A model generated the notes under the pieces. That model did not search any database. It saw nothing but the letters and a program-made list of their open reading frames with translations, and was not told where the DNA came from. A stretch of DNA of 64,000 nucleotides from Dietzia sp. NCCP-2495. Its GTDB lineage: Bacteria; Actinomycetota; Actinomycetes; Mycobacteriales; Mycobacteriaceae. The stretch lies in NCBI RefSeq assembly GCF_026011735.1, contig NZ_BRVN01000002.1, positions 124,001 through 188,000 of the forward strand, given 5' to 3'. Below, in pieces: positions 50,435 to 59,807 of the stretch (the first letter of the stretch is position 1; every line of letters starts with the position of its first letter). Position numbers and translations under genes: made by a program.

Positions 50435-53038
50435 TCAGTCGCCGGCGGCCGTGTCGACCTTTCGGGCCGCGAGAGCGCGGGTCAAGTCAGCGGTGTGCTC
50501 CGCGAGGATGCGGCGCAGCGAGGACGGCAGCGAGTCGTCGGCGATCGCGGTCTCGAACCGCGACACGGTCGCGGCGTCCACCTCCCAGGACGGGAAGAGC
50601 CCTTCGGCGACGGTTTGGGCGAGATCGCCGGGACGGGCCGACCACAGGCCGGTGATGTCGTCGAGGTAGCGGTCCGCCAGTCCTGCGAGCAGGTGCTCGT
50701 GGCCGGGTAGGTCGACACCCAGAAGGGTGGCCCGGACGATCGCGTTGCTCGGGGCCTCGGCGCCCGTCGTCAGGAGCAGCTTCTCGGCCGCCTCCTTCGC
50801 CTCGACGGTCGGACGGGCGGCCCGTGCGGTGGCGGCACGTCGTTCACCGCCGGCGGTGGCGTCGGCCGCGAGCTCGGCGTCGATCCGCTCGGTGTCCTCG
50901 GCGCCCGCGGCGACGAGCGCGGTGAGCACCGTCCAGCGGAGATCGGTGTCGACGGTGAGGCCGGGCAGGCCCGCCTCGTCGGCGCCGGCGTCGAGCAGCG
51001 TCTTGAGCACCCGAGCCTGGTCGGGGCCGACCGGGCAGGCACACAGCGCTGTGAGGAACGCGAGCTGATGATCGGAGCCGGGCTCCGCCCCCCGCGCGGC
51101 GTCGAGCATCGCGCGTGAGAACGTCTTCCACCCCGTCGAGGCGGCCCATGCGGGGTCGGCGTAGCGGGCGAGCGCCATCTGCGCCTGCGTGAGGACGCGC
51201 TGGACCACCCCGATGTGCGGCTCGTGCGGGGTCGCCCGGGCCACCACCTCGACGAACCGACGTGCCGGGAGACGGGCCTCGCGGGTCATCTCCCACAGGG
51301 CCGACCAACACAGCGTCCTGGCCAGGGGATCGGTGACGTTCTCGAGGGAGTCCAGAGCGGTGGCCGCCGACCTGTCGTCGAGTCGGACCGAGCAGTACGT
51401 CAGGTCGTCGTCGTTGGGCAGGATCAGGTCCGGCACCGGCTGTCCGGCGAGGTCGGGCACGATGGTCCGCTCACCGGAGATGTCGAGCTCCGCGCGGGCG
51501 GTGCGGACGAGGGCGCCCGAGTCGTCGCGGCTGTACAGGCCCACGCCGATCCGGTGGGTGCGCAGTTCGCCGGCGCCGGGTGACGCGGGGCCCTGGACCA
51601 GGGTTAGTTCGGAGATGGTCGTGTCGGCGTCGTCGTCCTCGGCCCCGGAGGTGGCGACCTCGACGGAGATCGGGTTGATCCCGGTGGTCCGCAGCCACTG
51701 GTCGGCCCACCCGGACAGGTCGCGGCCCGAGGACTTCTCGAGCGCCCCCAACAGGTCATCGAACCGGGCGTTGCCGAAGGCGTGCTCGGCGAAGTACGCG
51801 CGCAGGCCGGCGAGGAACGGCTCCCGGCCGACGTAGGCCACGAGCTGCTTGAGAACGGAGGCGCCCTTGGCGTAGGTGATGCCGTCGAAGTTCGCCTCGA
51901 CGGTCTCGAGGTCCGTCATGTCCGCCGCCACCGGGTGGGTCGAGGGCAGCTGGTCCTGGCGGTAGGCCCACGACTTCTCGACATTGGCGAAGGTGGTCCA
52001 GGCATCCGTGTACTGCGTGGCGTCGACCTGGGCGAGTACCGAGGCGAACGTCGCGAACGACTCGTTGAGCCACAGATCGTCCCACCACTGCATGGTCACC
52101 AGGTCGCCGAACCACATGTGGGCCATCTCGTGGAGGATCGTCTCGTTGCGTCGCTCATAGCGGTAGCCGGTGACGCGGGAGCGGAAGACGTAGTCCTCGA
52201 GGAAGGTCACCGCGCCGGCGTTCTCCATCGCCCCGGCATTGAACTCCGGGACGAAGATCTGGTCGTACTTGCCGAACGCGTAGGGGAGCCCGAACTCGCG
52301 GTGGTAGAAGCGGAAACCCTCCTTGGTCTCGGCGAACAGTCGCTCGGCGTCGAGGTGGTCGGCGAGCGACGTGCGGCACAACAGCCGTAGAGGAATGGTT
52401 CCGTGCTCGTCGGTGTAGGCGTCGGAGACCACGTGATACGGCCCGGCGATGAGCGCGACGAGGTACGTCGACATGATCTCGGTGGTCGCGAAGCGGTGCA
52501 CCACCGCGCCGTGCTCGGCCGGCGATTCGGAGGCCAGCGTGTTGGCCACCACGACCCACGACGCCGGCGCGGTCACGGTCAGCGTGTAGGTGGCCTTGAG
52601 GTCCGGCTGGTCGAAGCAGGCGAAGACCCGCTTGGCATCGGCGGTCTCGAACTGTGAATAGAGGTAGACCTCTCCATCGGCCGGGTCAACCATCCGGTGC
52701 AGGCCCTCGCCGGTGGTCGTGTACGCCAGATCGGCGTCCACGACGAGCTCGTTCGTCGCCTGCAGCCCCGGCAGTGTCAGCCCGACCTCGTCGTCGTAGT
52801 CGTCCGGCGTGATATCGACGCCGTTAAGCGACGCGGACCGGATGGCCGCGTCACGGAGGTCGATGAACGTCTCCTCGCCGGGGCGGGCCGTGAACCGCAC
52901 GACGGTGCGCGACCGGAACCTGTCCACTCCCGGGCCGCCGGCACCGTCCGTGAGGTCGATCTCCACCTCGTACGAGTCGACGCTGATCAGATCGGCCCGC
53001 TGGGCGGCATCGGCGCGGGTGAGATTGAGCGAACGCAT
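50435..53038 (-). CDS. pepN: Aminopeptidase N
   Basis: 867 residues from ATG 53038, beginning MRSLNLTRADAAQRADLISV. M1 motifs: GAMENAG (~residue 270) and zinc site HEMAHMWFG (~300-308), with a downstream third ligand in WLNESFA. The C-terminal ERAP1-like helical domain fills the last ~400 residues. It removes N-terminal residues from peptides and takes part in protein turnover with the Clp system encoded nearby. Matches Rv2467. Confidence 0.95.
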   Translation of the reverse strand: MRSLNLTRADAAQRADLISVDSYEVEIDLTDGAGGPGVDRFRSRTVVRFTARPGEETFIDLRDAAIRSASLNGVDITPDDYDDEVGLTLPGLQATNELVVDADLAYTTTGEGLHRMVDPADGEVYLYSQFETADAKRVFACFDQPDLKATYTLTVTAPASWVVVANTLASESPAEHGAVVHRFATTEIMSTYLVALIAGPYHVVSDAYTDEHGTIPLRLLCRTSLADHLDAERLFAETKEGFRFYHREFGLPYAFGKYDQIFVPEFNAGAMENAGAVTFLEDYVFRSRVTGYRYERRNETILHEMAHMWFGDLVTMQWWDDLWLNESFATFASVLAQVDATQYTDAWTTFANVEKSWAYRQDQLPSTHPVAADMTDLETVEANFDGITYAKGASVLKQLVAYVGREPFLAGLRAYFAEHAFGNARFDDLLGALEKSSGRDLSGWADQWLRTTGINPISVEVATSGAEDDDADTTISELTLVQGPASPGAGELRTHRIGVGLYSRDDSGALVRTARAELDISGERTIVPDLAGQPVPDLILPNDDDLTYCSVRLDDRSAATALDSLENVTDPLARTLCWSALWEMTREARLPARRFVEVVARATPHEPHIGVVQRVLTQAQMALARYADPAWAASTGWKTFSRAMLDAARGAEPGSDHQLAFLTALCACPVGPDQARVLKTLLDAGADEAGLPGLTVDTDLRWTVLTALVAAGAEDTERIDAELAADATAGGERRAATARAARPTVEAKEAAEKLLLTTGAEAPSNAIVRATLLGVDLPGHEHLLAGLADRYLDDITGLWSARPGDLAQTVAEGLFPSWEVDAATVSRFETAIADDSLPSSLRRILAEHTADLTRALAARKVDTAAGD

Positions 53039-53250
53039 GACGGGATCCTCGGTTCCTGGGGCGGGACGGGTGATGGCACCGATCGGCGACGCGGCGCACC
53101 GCGCCGTCACCGGCTCTGGCTTCAGGTCTACCAGTCGCGCCGGTGCCGGGCCGGGCGGTAGCGGTCCCTGCGGGGGACGGTGAGGAGCGGTAGCGCCCCA
53201 CGTGCGGGCGGCCAGTGGCGGTGATTGCCCGCCATGAGGATGATGGAGTC

Positions 53251-53877
53251 ATGACAACTAGCAGCTCGTCCGCTCCCGCCACCGTCGACTTCTGGTTCGA
53301 CCCCCTGTGCCCGTTCGCCTGGGTGACCAGCCGATGGATCCTCGAGGTCGAGAAGGTCCGCGACATCACCCTGACCTGGAACGTCATGAGCCTGTCCGTG
53401 CTCAACGACGGCCGCGACCTGCCCGAGGAGTACATGGAGAATATGAAGCTCGGGTGGGGGCCGGTGCGCGTGGCGATCGCCGCCGCCGAGCGCCACGGCC
53501 AGGAGGTGCTCGGAAAGCTCTACACGGAGCTCGGCACCCGCATCCACGACGAGGGTCGCGGCATCGGGGACCCGGCCGTGATCACCGAGGCGCTCGCCGC
53601 CGCGGGACTGGACGCCGACCTCGCCGAAGCCGCTACGTCGACCGAGTACGACGAGGCGCTGAAGGTCTCTCATCACAAGGGTATGGACCCGGTCGGCGAC
53701 GAGGTGGGGACCCCGGTCCTGCACGTCAACGGCACCGCCTTCTTCGGCCCGGTGCTGACCCGCATCCCGCGCGGCGAGGAGGCCGGGAAGGTCTTCGACG
53801 GCGCCGTGACGCTGGCCGACTACCCGTATTTCTTCGAGATCAAGCGTTCGCGCACCGAAGCGCCGCAGTTCGACTGA
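53251..53877 (+). CDS. Rv2466c-type DsbA/FrnE oxidoreductase with CPFA active site
   Basis: 208 residues from ATG 53251. A thioredoxin-fold DsbA-like protein of the mycothiol-dependent Rv2466c group. The active site reads [11 protein letters not shown]: the first Cys is kept, but the second (Cys of CPWC) is Ala. The rest follows the family closely ([64 protein letters not shown] end). It could work as a monothiol mycothiol enzyme or be a binding/inactive form. Divergent from pepN. Confidence 0.87.
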   Translation: MTTSSSSAPATVDFWFDPLCPFAWVTSRWILEVEKVRDITLTWNVMSLSVLNDGRDLPEEYMENMKLGWGPVRVAIAAAERHGQEVLGKLYTELGTRIHDEGRGIGDPAVITEALAAAGLDADLAEAATSTEYDEALKVSHHKGMDPVGDEVGTPVLHVNGTAFFGPVLTRIPRGEEAGKVFDGAVTLADYPYFFEIKRSRTEAPQFD

Positions 53878-53888
53878 GCGGATCCACG

Positions 53889-54887
53889 GTGACCTCGGGG
53901 GACGACCTTCTCGCCGGGCCGTACGGGCGCGAATTGTGCGCCGCCATCGCGCAGGAAGCCGCCCCGGGGGACGTGTGGGTCCGACCGACGGACGCTGAGT
54001 ACCTCGACGCACTCGGCGCCGTGCGGCCAGATCAGGTCGCCGCGCTGGATCACGGCCGGTTCCTGGCCGCACTCGCGACGGTCGTTGACACCGCCGTCTA
54101 CTGGCAGGAGCCCGACGACGACAGGGAACGGCTCGCTCGGCCCGAGATCCTGGAGGCGCTGCGGCCGATCGCGGACGCCGTGGCCGCGCATCCGGCGGCG
54201 GCCTGGTGGGACGCGCCACTCGACAGGTCTGCTCAGGCCCACGTGCGCTACTGGTCCGGGGAATGGGAGCCGTCGCTCGACCCGGTTGACGTCCGCCCTG
54301 CGCTGCGGCGCTGGCGAGAGCAGCGCGTCGAGGCCGAACGTCTGGACGCCGGCAACCCACAGTGGCGGTCCACGGGCGGGCAGTGGTGGTCGGACCCGGC
54401 GTTCTCTGGCGTCGCGTGGACCACGCCGAGCCTTCCGCGCCTGGGCCCGGTGCGTCTGTACTGCACCGAGGACTCGATGGGTTGGGATCGCGCGCGGGTG
54501 CATCCCGTCGTGGTCGACGAGAGGGCCCGGATTTTCGAGGTGCACGGCCCCGGGGCCTGGGCCCGGCTGGTGGAGGCGTACCCGCTCGAGGTCACGTACG
54601 GCAAGCGTGGTGACTGGTGGAGGACCACCGGGCGCGACGGCCGCTGGTGGATCCCGGATTGGTCGGCGGTCGCCGAGGACTACGACGCCGTCCACGTCAC
54701 CGTGACCGGCTATCTCGCCACGGCGGGCTGGGCGGTCCCCGCCGCGGACGGTGCGACGGTGCTCGCCGGATGGGGACCGGAGCACACCTGCTGGCTGCGT
54801 CCGGATCGGCTTGCCTACACCGATGTCGTCGAACAATGGCATCGGACCCGGTCTGCGGAGGTCGACGGGGCGTGGAGGTGTTGCTGA
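53889..54887 (+). CDS. Actinobacterial protein of unknown function
   Basis: 332 residues from GTG 53889, beginning MTSGDDLLAGPYGRELCAAI. Trp-rich: TGGQWWSDPAFSGVAWTTPS, WWRTTGRDGRWWIPDWSAVA. An alpha-helical N-terminal half and a beta-rich C-terminal half (VEAYPLEVTYGKRGDWW). It is 11 bp after the DsbA-like gene and overlaps the GNAT frame by 16 bp. No domain recognised. Confidence 0.7.
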   Translation: MTSGDDLLAGPYGRELCAAIAQEAAPGDVWVRPTDAEYLDALGAVRPDQVAALDHGRFLAALATVVDTAVYWQEPDDDRERLARPEILEALRPIADAVAAHPAAAWWDAPLDRSAQAHVRYWSGEWEPSLDPVDVRPALRRWREQRVEAERLDAGNPQWRSTGGQWWSDPAFSGVAWTTPSLPRLGPVRLYCTEDSMGWDRARVHPVVVDERARIFEVHGPGAWARLVEAYPLEVTYGKRGDWWRTTGRDGRWWIPDWSAVAEDYDAVHVTVTGYLATAGWAVPAADGATVLAGWGPEHTCWLRPDRLAYTDVVEQWHRTRSAEVDGAWRCC

Positions 54888-55323
54888 CAGAGGCGACCCG
54901 GCTCAACCTCAACTGGACGGGGACAAACCGCTTCGGTGATTCGGATATCGCCGCTGATCCGGCACTGGCGCACTACACACGGCTCCGGCCGGAACGCGGA
55001 AATTCGGTCTGGTGGCGGAGGTTGGTGGCCGCTGCGTTGGCGTGGTCTGGCTCCTGTTCCTGGACTCGGGAGACCCCGGCTACGGATATGTCGCGGACGG
55101 CGTTCCCGAACTCAGTGTGTGCGTGTGGCCCGGGTACCGCGGGGTGGGAATTGGTCGGCTGCTCCTCGACGAGGCATTCCGCGCCGCCCGGAGCCGCGGG
55201 ATCCGGCAGATCAGCCTCAGCGTGGAGGACGGGAACCCGGCACGCAGGATCTACGTGAACTCCGGATTCCACGACGCGACCGGAGCCGCGCCGGGAACGA
55301 TGGTCGTCGACCTTCGTCCCTGA
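54872..55323 (+). pseudogene. GNAT acetyltransferase broken by a one-base frameshift
   Basis: The start GTG 54872 opens a frame coding VEVLLTEATRLNLNWTGTNR... to ERGN near 55000. The GNAT body (LVAEVGGRCVGVVWLLFLDS, then the acetyl-CoA loop PGYRGVGIGRLLLDEAFRAA and NPARRIYVNSGFHD) continues only in the -1 frame. Inserting one T in the AATT at 55001-55004 restores ERGNFGLVAEVGG. The intact protein would be ~150 residues of the GNAT family. Either a real recent mutation or an assembly error. Confidence 0.72.
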
Positions 55324-55431
55324 GCGTGCTCGGCCGGCACTGCCGCCGGCTCACGGCCCGGCCCGCCGCAGGCCGTCAGTTCGGCGCCACCGCGCGGTTG
55401 GGCCTCAGCAGCACGTGGCAGAATCGTCCGC

Positions 55432-55905
55432 ATGCGCATCTACCTGGGAGCGGACCACGCCGGCTTCGAGACCAAGAACGCCATCGCCGAGCATCTGAAG
55501 GCCTCCGGGCACGAGGTGATCGACTGTGGCGCCCACACCTACGACGCGGAGGACGACTACCCGGCCTTCTGCATCGACGCGGCCCGCAAGGTCGTCGCCG
55601 ACCCCGGCAGCCTCGGCATCGTCCTGGGCGGCTCCGGCAACGGCGAGCAGATCGCCGCCAACAAGGTCCCCGGCGCCCGCTGCGCCCTCGCCTGGAGCGT
55701 CGAGACCGCCCGGCTGGCCCGCGAGCACAACAACGCCCAGCTGATCGGCATCGGCGGCCGCATGCACTCCCGCGAGGAGGCTCTCGCGATTGTCGACGCG
55801 TTCCTCGACCAGAACTGGTCCGAGGCCGAGCGTCACCAGCGTCGCATCGACATCCTCGCCGAGTACGAGCGCACCGGCGAGGCGCCCGCCGTCCCCGGGG
55901 CCTGA
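55432..55905 (+). CDS. rpiB: Ribose-5-phosphate isomerase B
   Basis: 157 residues beginning MRIYLGADHAGFETKNAIAE. RpiB/LacA fold with active-site loop GGSGNGEQIAANKVPGARCA, in which Ser and Glu replace the Cys of E. coli RpiB, as in M. tuberculosis Rv2465c. Interconverts ribulose 5-phosphate and ribose 5-phosphate in the pentose phosphate pathway. All active-site residues are present. Confidence 0.94.
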   Translation: MRIYLGADHAGFETKNAIAEHLKASGHEVIDCGAHTYDAEDDYPAFCIDAARKVVADPGSLGIVLGGSGNGEQIAANKVPGARCALAWSVETARLAREHNNAQLIGIGGRMHSREEALAIVDAFLDQNWSEAERHQRRIDILAEYERTGEAPAVPGA

Positions 55906-55922
55906 GCCCGGAGTAAACGAGC

Positions 55923-56813
55923 ATGCCGGAGGGGCACACCCTTCATCGACTGGCCCGCCTGCACACCGACTATTTCGCAGGCGGGCCCGTTCGTGTCTCC
56001 AGCCCGCAGGGCAGATTCGTCGACAGTGTCGTCGTCGACGGACGATACTTCGACCGCGCCACGGCGACGGGCAAGCACCTCTTCCACCACTACGAGGGTG
56101 GCCTGACGGTCCACATCCACCTCGGCCTCTACGGCTTCTTCAACACCTACGTCGTCGGCGACGGCGCCGAGGCACCCGCCCCGGTCGGCCAGGTCCGGAT
56201 GCGCGTCGACGGGTCTGGCGAGCGCGGCGACGGGGCAGGGGAGCGCGGCGGAGCGCCAGGGGAGTCGGGCGCCACAGGCCCGGCCCACGTGGTGGACCTG
56301 CGCGGCCCCACCAGGTGTGAGGTGCTGGACGACGACGACGTCGCGGCCGTCCGCACGCGGCTCGGCCCCGACCCGCTCGACCCCCACGCGGACCCCGAGC
56401 GCGCGTGGACCAGGATCCGGCGCAGCGCCCGGCCGATCGGTGCACTGCTCATGGACCAGAAAATCCTCGCCGGCGTCGGAAACGTCTACCGCGCCGAAGT
56501 GCTCTTCCGCGCCGGCCTGGACCCGTTCCGGCCCGGCACCGCATTGCGGGAGGTCGATTTCCGCGCGATCTGGGACGACCTGGCGGCGATGATGGTCGTC
56601 GGCGTCGACACCGGGCACATCCACACCATCCGACCCGAGCACGACCACGGAGACCTGCCGCGGCGCGGTGCAGACCGGCCGCGGAACTACGTCTATCAAC
56701 GCGACGGGTGGGCCTGTCGGGTGTGCGGTGACGAGGTCGCGCTGGAGACGATGGAGGCCCGAACGCTGTTCTGGTGCCCGACCTGTCAGCCGGGGCGCCG
56801 CGGGCGGGGCTGA
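55923..56813 (+). CDS. nei: Endonuclease VIII / Fpg-type DNA glycosylase
   Basis: 296 residues. The N-terminal MPEGHTLHRLARLH gives the catalytic Pro2-Glu3. The helix-two-turn-helix region contains MDQKILAGVGNVYRAEVLFR, and the zinc finger at the end has CRVCGDEV and CPTCQPG. A low-complexity insertion (GERGDGAGERGGAPGESG, about residues 99-116) is not usual and probably forms a loop. Removes oxidised bases. Matches Rv2464c by position. Confidence 0.92.
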   Translation: MPEGHTLHRLARLHTDYFAGGPVRVSSPQGRFVDSVVVDGRYFDRATATGKHLFHHYEGGLTVHIHLGLYGFFNTYVVGDGAEAPAPVGQVRMRVDGSGERGDGAGERGGAPGESGATGPAHVVDLRGPTRCEVLDDDDVAAVRTRLGPDPLDPHADPERAWTRIRRSARPIGALLMDQKILAGVGNVYRAEVLFRAGLDPFRPGTALREVDFRAIWDDLAAMMVVGVDTGHIHTIRPEHDHGDLPRRGADRPRNYVYQRDGWACRVCGDEVALETMEARTLFWCPTCQPGRRGRG

Positions 56814-56972
56814 CGCCCGGCGCGGTGCGCAACCAGAACGGTGTGCGGCTGACGCGCTGCGCGCAGCACGTCCGGCCCGATGTGAGTCCGGCCCGGCGCG
56901 CGCCCAACTCCTGACATATGCGAGATGCCCCGCCCGCGCCGGTGGTCGGCGGAGGCGGGGCATCTCGGGTGG

Positions 56973-57043
56973 AGCGGGTGACGGGAATCGAACCCGCGTA
57001 TTCTGCTTGGAAGGCAGAGGCTTTACCATTAAGCTACACCCGC
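56973..57043 (-). tRNA. tRNA-Gly(TCC)
   Basis: Minus-strand cloverleaf: acceptor GCGGGTG pairs with CACCCGC. D-arm GCTTAATGGTAAAGC, anticodon loop CTTCCAA (TCC), T-arm CGGGTTCGATTCCCG. 71 nt including the discriminator. No encoded CCA. Confidence 0.92.
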
Positions 57044-57243
57044 ATCGCTGGCGTGACCTGGTTTTTTACACCTGATCTCGTCCGTGCTCCGACAACACTA
57101 CCGGACGGTGCTGCGGGTCCCAACTCCCGGGTCGTGAACGCGGAATCGGCGCCGGATGCACCCTGTCGTACACTGGGCGAGTTGGTTTGGCGGCCGGTCA
57201 GGTCACCCGTGTGCGACGCGGGATGGTCGGCCGCGCGACTCAC
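57044..57243. other. Intergenic region between divergent tRNA genes
   Basis: 200 bp holding the promoters of tRNA-Gly (minus) and tRNA-Pro/tig (plus). A possible -35/-10 for the plus strand could not be fixed. No gene seen. Confidence 0.35.
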
Positions 57244-57320
57244 CGGGATGTGGCGCAGCTTGGTAGCGCATCCGCTTTGGGAGCGGAGGGTCGCAGGTTC
57301 GAATCCTGTCATCCCGACCA
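57244..57320 (+). tRNA. tRNA-Pro(TGG)
   Basis: Acceptor CGGGATG pairs with CATCCCG. The D-arm region is GCGCAGCTTGGTAGCGC, anticodon loop TTTGGGA (TGG), T-arm GCAGG-TTCGAAT-CCTGT, then A and encoded CCA (57318-57320). 77 nt with CCA. It lies upstream of tig, as in many Mycobacteriales. Confidence 0.95.
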
Positions 57321-57371
57321 GCGGAGAACGACTGAAGTAAACCCCCGAAGACTTTCTAGGAGATCATCACC

Positions 57372-58757
57372 GTGAAGAGCACTGTCGAGCAGCTGAACCC
57401 GACCCGGGTCAAGGTCACCGTCGAGGTGCCGTTCGCGGAGCTCGAGCCGGATTTCGACAAGGCCTACAAGGCTCTCGCCGCCCAGGTCAACATCCCGGGC
57501 TTCCGTAAGGGCAAGGCCCCGGCCAAGCTCCTGGAGTCGCGGATCGGCCGCCCGGCCGTCCTCGAGCAGGTCATCAACGACATGATCCCGGCCCGCTACT
57601 CGGAGGCCGTCGAGGAGCACGATCTCAAGGTTCTGGCGCAGCCGGAGATCGAGGTCACCAAGCTCGAGGACAACGACGTCGTGGAGTTCACGGCCGAGGT
57701 CGACGTTCGTCCGGAGATCACCCTTCCCGACTTCTCCTCTCTCGAGGTCACTGTCGAGGTGCCCGAGGCCGACGATGCCGCGGTCGACGCCGAGCTCGAC
57801 AACCTCCGTGCCCGTTTCGGCACCCTCAAGGGCGTCGAGCGTGGCGCCACCAAGGGCGACTTCCTCTCCGTGGATCTCGCCGCGACCGTCGACGGCGAGG
57901 CGGTCGAGGAGGCCTCCACCGAGGGCCTGTCCTACGAGCTCGGCTCGGGCACCCTCGTCGAGGGGCTCGACGAGGCCGCCGAAGGCCTCAAGGCAGGCGA
58001 GTCGAAGGAGTTCACCTCCAAGCTGGTCGCCGGCGAGTACGCCGACAAGGAGGCGGTCGTCACCGTCACCGTGCAGACCGTCAAGGAGCGCGAGCTCCCC
58101 GAGGCCGACGACGAGTTCGCGCAGATGGCGAGCGAGTTCGACACCCTCGACGAGCTGCGCGCCGACCTGACCGAGAAGGTCGCCCAGCAGGCCAAGGCCG
58201 GCCTCGCCGGTGAGATCCGCGACAAGGTGCTCGAGGCCCTCCTCGAGGCCGCGGACGTCCCGACCCCCGAGGGACTCGTCGAGAACGAGGCGCACCAGCA
58301 GCTGCACCAGATCTTCGGCGACGCCGCGCACAACGACGAGATGATCAACTCCATGCTCGAGGCCGAGGGGACCACCCGCGAGGAGTTCGAGGCCGAGACC
58401 AAGGACGCCGCTGCGCGCGCCATCCGCACCCAGCTGCTCCTGGACGTCGTGGCCGAGGACGCCTCGACCGAGGTCTCGCAGGAGGAGCTCACCCAGCACA
58501 TCCTGTTCCAGGCCCAGCGCTACGGCATGGACCCGAACCAGTTCGTGCAGCAGATCCAGCAGGCCGGCCAGCTCGGCTCGCTGTTCGCCGACGTGCGTCG
58601 CTCCAAGGCCCTGGCCGACGTGATCGAGAAGGTCACCGTCAAGGACGCGCAGGGCGGCACCGTCGACACGAGCGAGTTCTTCGGCACCGGCGAGGACGCC
58701 GAGGACGAGTCCGCCGAGGCCACCGAGGCCACCGACGAGAAGAACTCCGAGGACTGA
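57372..58757 (+). CDS. tig: Trigger factor
   Basis: 461 residues from GTG 57372, with SD TAGGAG. The ribosome-binding signature IPGFRKGKAP is near residues 41-50. A PPIase-like middle domain includes GDFLSVDLAATVDGEAVEEA, then the helical C-terminal chaperone domain. The acidic tail is long (EDAEDESAEATEATDEKN). Folds nascent proteins and precedes the Clp genes; co-location with clpP1P2 is usual. Confidence 0.96.
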   Translation: MKSTVEQLNPTRVKVTVEVPFAELEPDFDKAYKALAAQVNIPGFRKGKAPAKLLESRIGRPAVLEQVINDMIPARYSEAVEEHDLKVLAQPEIEVTKLEDNDVVEFTAEVDVRPEITLPDFSSLEVTVEVPEADDAAVDAELDNLRARFGTLKGVERGATKGDFLSVDLAATVDGEAVEEASTEGLSYELGSGTLVEGLDEAAEGLKAGESKEFTSKLVAGEYADKEAVVTVTVQTVKERELPEADDEFAQMASEFDTLDELRADLTEKVAQQAKAGLAGEIRDKVLEALLEAADVPTPEGLVENEAHQQLHQIFGDAAHNDEMINSMLEAEGTTREEFEAETKDAAARAIRTQLLLDVVAEDASTEVSQEELTQHILFQAQRYGMDPNQFVQQIQQAGQLGSLFADVRRSKALADVIEKVTVKDAQGGTVDTSEFFGTGEDAEDESAEATEATDEKNSED

Positions 58758-58795
58758 TCCTCCCAGGGGCGGGTGCCCCGCGCCCGTACCGTCGA

Positions 58796-58833
58796 CGATG
58801 GTCGGTCACCGCACTGGCGGTGGCCGACCATCG
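58796..58833. terminator. Strong 17-bp hairpin after tig
   Basis: An inverted repeat of 17 pairs (58796-58812 with 58817-58833, one G-T pair) and loop ACTG. No T-run follows, as usual for actinobacterial hairpin terminators. It lies 38 bp after the tig stop, and clpP1 begins 264 bp later, so it should end the tig transcript. Confidence 0.75.
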
Positions 58834-58960
58834 GCGTCTGTGCGGACTGTCGGCGTACGTGTCGGCAGCCGCCGGAAGCGCCGGCCGGTGGCGTACCCGT
58901 CGGCGTTCGGGTGAAGCCCGGTGAACTCAGCGCGAACTGCGGGGATCGGATGATCCCCGA

Positions 58961-58974
58961 CGCTGACAGCGAAC
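58961..58974. promoter_or_regulatory. ClgR-like operator upstream of clpP1P2
   Basis: The sequence CGCTGACAGCGAAC (reverse GTTCGCTGTCAGCG) fits the ClgR consensus CGCYNANRGCGWW seen upstream of clp genes in Streptomyces and Corynebacterineae. It lies 137 bp before the clpP1 start. ClgR activates clp expression under stress. Matching by eye only; the promoter elements between were not identified. Confidence 0.65.
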
Positions 58975-59097
58975 ACCCGCCCCGGCGGGACGGTTCCGTC
59001 GCACGAGTTGGTTAGTGTTTGACGTAACGGATTCCCGGCCGCCGGTCGGCCGGGCACCGCACCCGCGGTGATGACGTAGAGCGAAGGTAGGTTCCCC

Positions 59098-59739
59098 GTG
59101 GCACAGAACGGTTCAGTGGCTCAGCCCAGTTCGACGCAGCCCGCCCTCAGTTCGCCGGGATCGCACGGGCTCAGCCTCGGCGACTCGGTGTACGAGCGCC
59201 TTCTCCAGGAGCGGATCATCTTCCTCGGCTCCCAGGTGGACGACGACATCGCCAACCGCCTGTGCGCCCAGATTCTGCTGCTGGCCGCCGAGGACCCCTC
59301 CCGCGACATCGCGATGTACATCAACTCGCCGGGTGGTTCGGTGACCGCCGGCATGGCCATCTACGACACGATGCAGTTCGTGGAGTGCGACGTGGCCACG
59401 TACGGCATGGGCCTGGCCGCGTCGATGGGCCAGTTCCTGCTGGCCGCCGGCGCCCCCGGTAAGCGCTTCGCGCTGCCGCACGCCAAGATCATGATGCACC
59501 AGCCCTCGGCCGGCGTCGGTGGCTCCGCCGCCGACATCGCAATCCAGGCCGAGCAGTTCGCCGCCACCAAGCGTGAGATGGCGGAGCTCATCGCGCAGCA
59601 CACGGGCCAGACGTTCGAGCAGGTCACCGAGGACTCGGACCGCGACCGCTGGTTCAGCGCACAGGAGGCCAAGGAGTACGGCTTCGTCGACCACGTGATC
59701 GCGCGTGCGTCGCAGTCCGGCGGGACCTCGCCGTCGTGA
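59098..59739 (+). CDS. clpP1: ClpP1 protease subunit
   Basis: 213 residues from GTG 59098. ClpP signature: YINSPGG, nucleophile Ser in [13 protein letters not shown], His in [12 protein letters not shown], and Asp in the [17 protein letters not shown] region. The N-terminal ~25 residues are Ser/Gln-rich, unusually long. It forms the mixed ClpP1P2 peptidase with the next product. Matches Rv2461c. Confidence 0.95.
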   Translation: MAQNGSVAQPSSTQPALSSPGSHGLSLGDSVYERLLQERIIFLGSQVDDDIANRLCAQILLLAAEDPSRDIAMYINSPGGSVTAGMAIYDTMQFVECDVATYGMGLAASMGQFLLAAGAPGKRFALPHAKIMMHQPSAGVGGSAADIAIQAEQFAATKREMAELIAQHTGQTFEQVTEDSDRDRWFSAQEAKEYGFVDHVIARASQSGGTSPS

Positions 59740-59807
59740 TCGATCCCGCGCCGCGCGGGATCGCCCCCGCCGCCCTCCCCGTCCCGACCACCGCAACGGA
59801 GTCCCCG

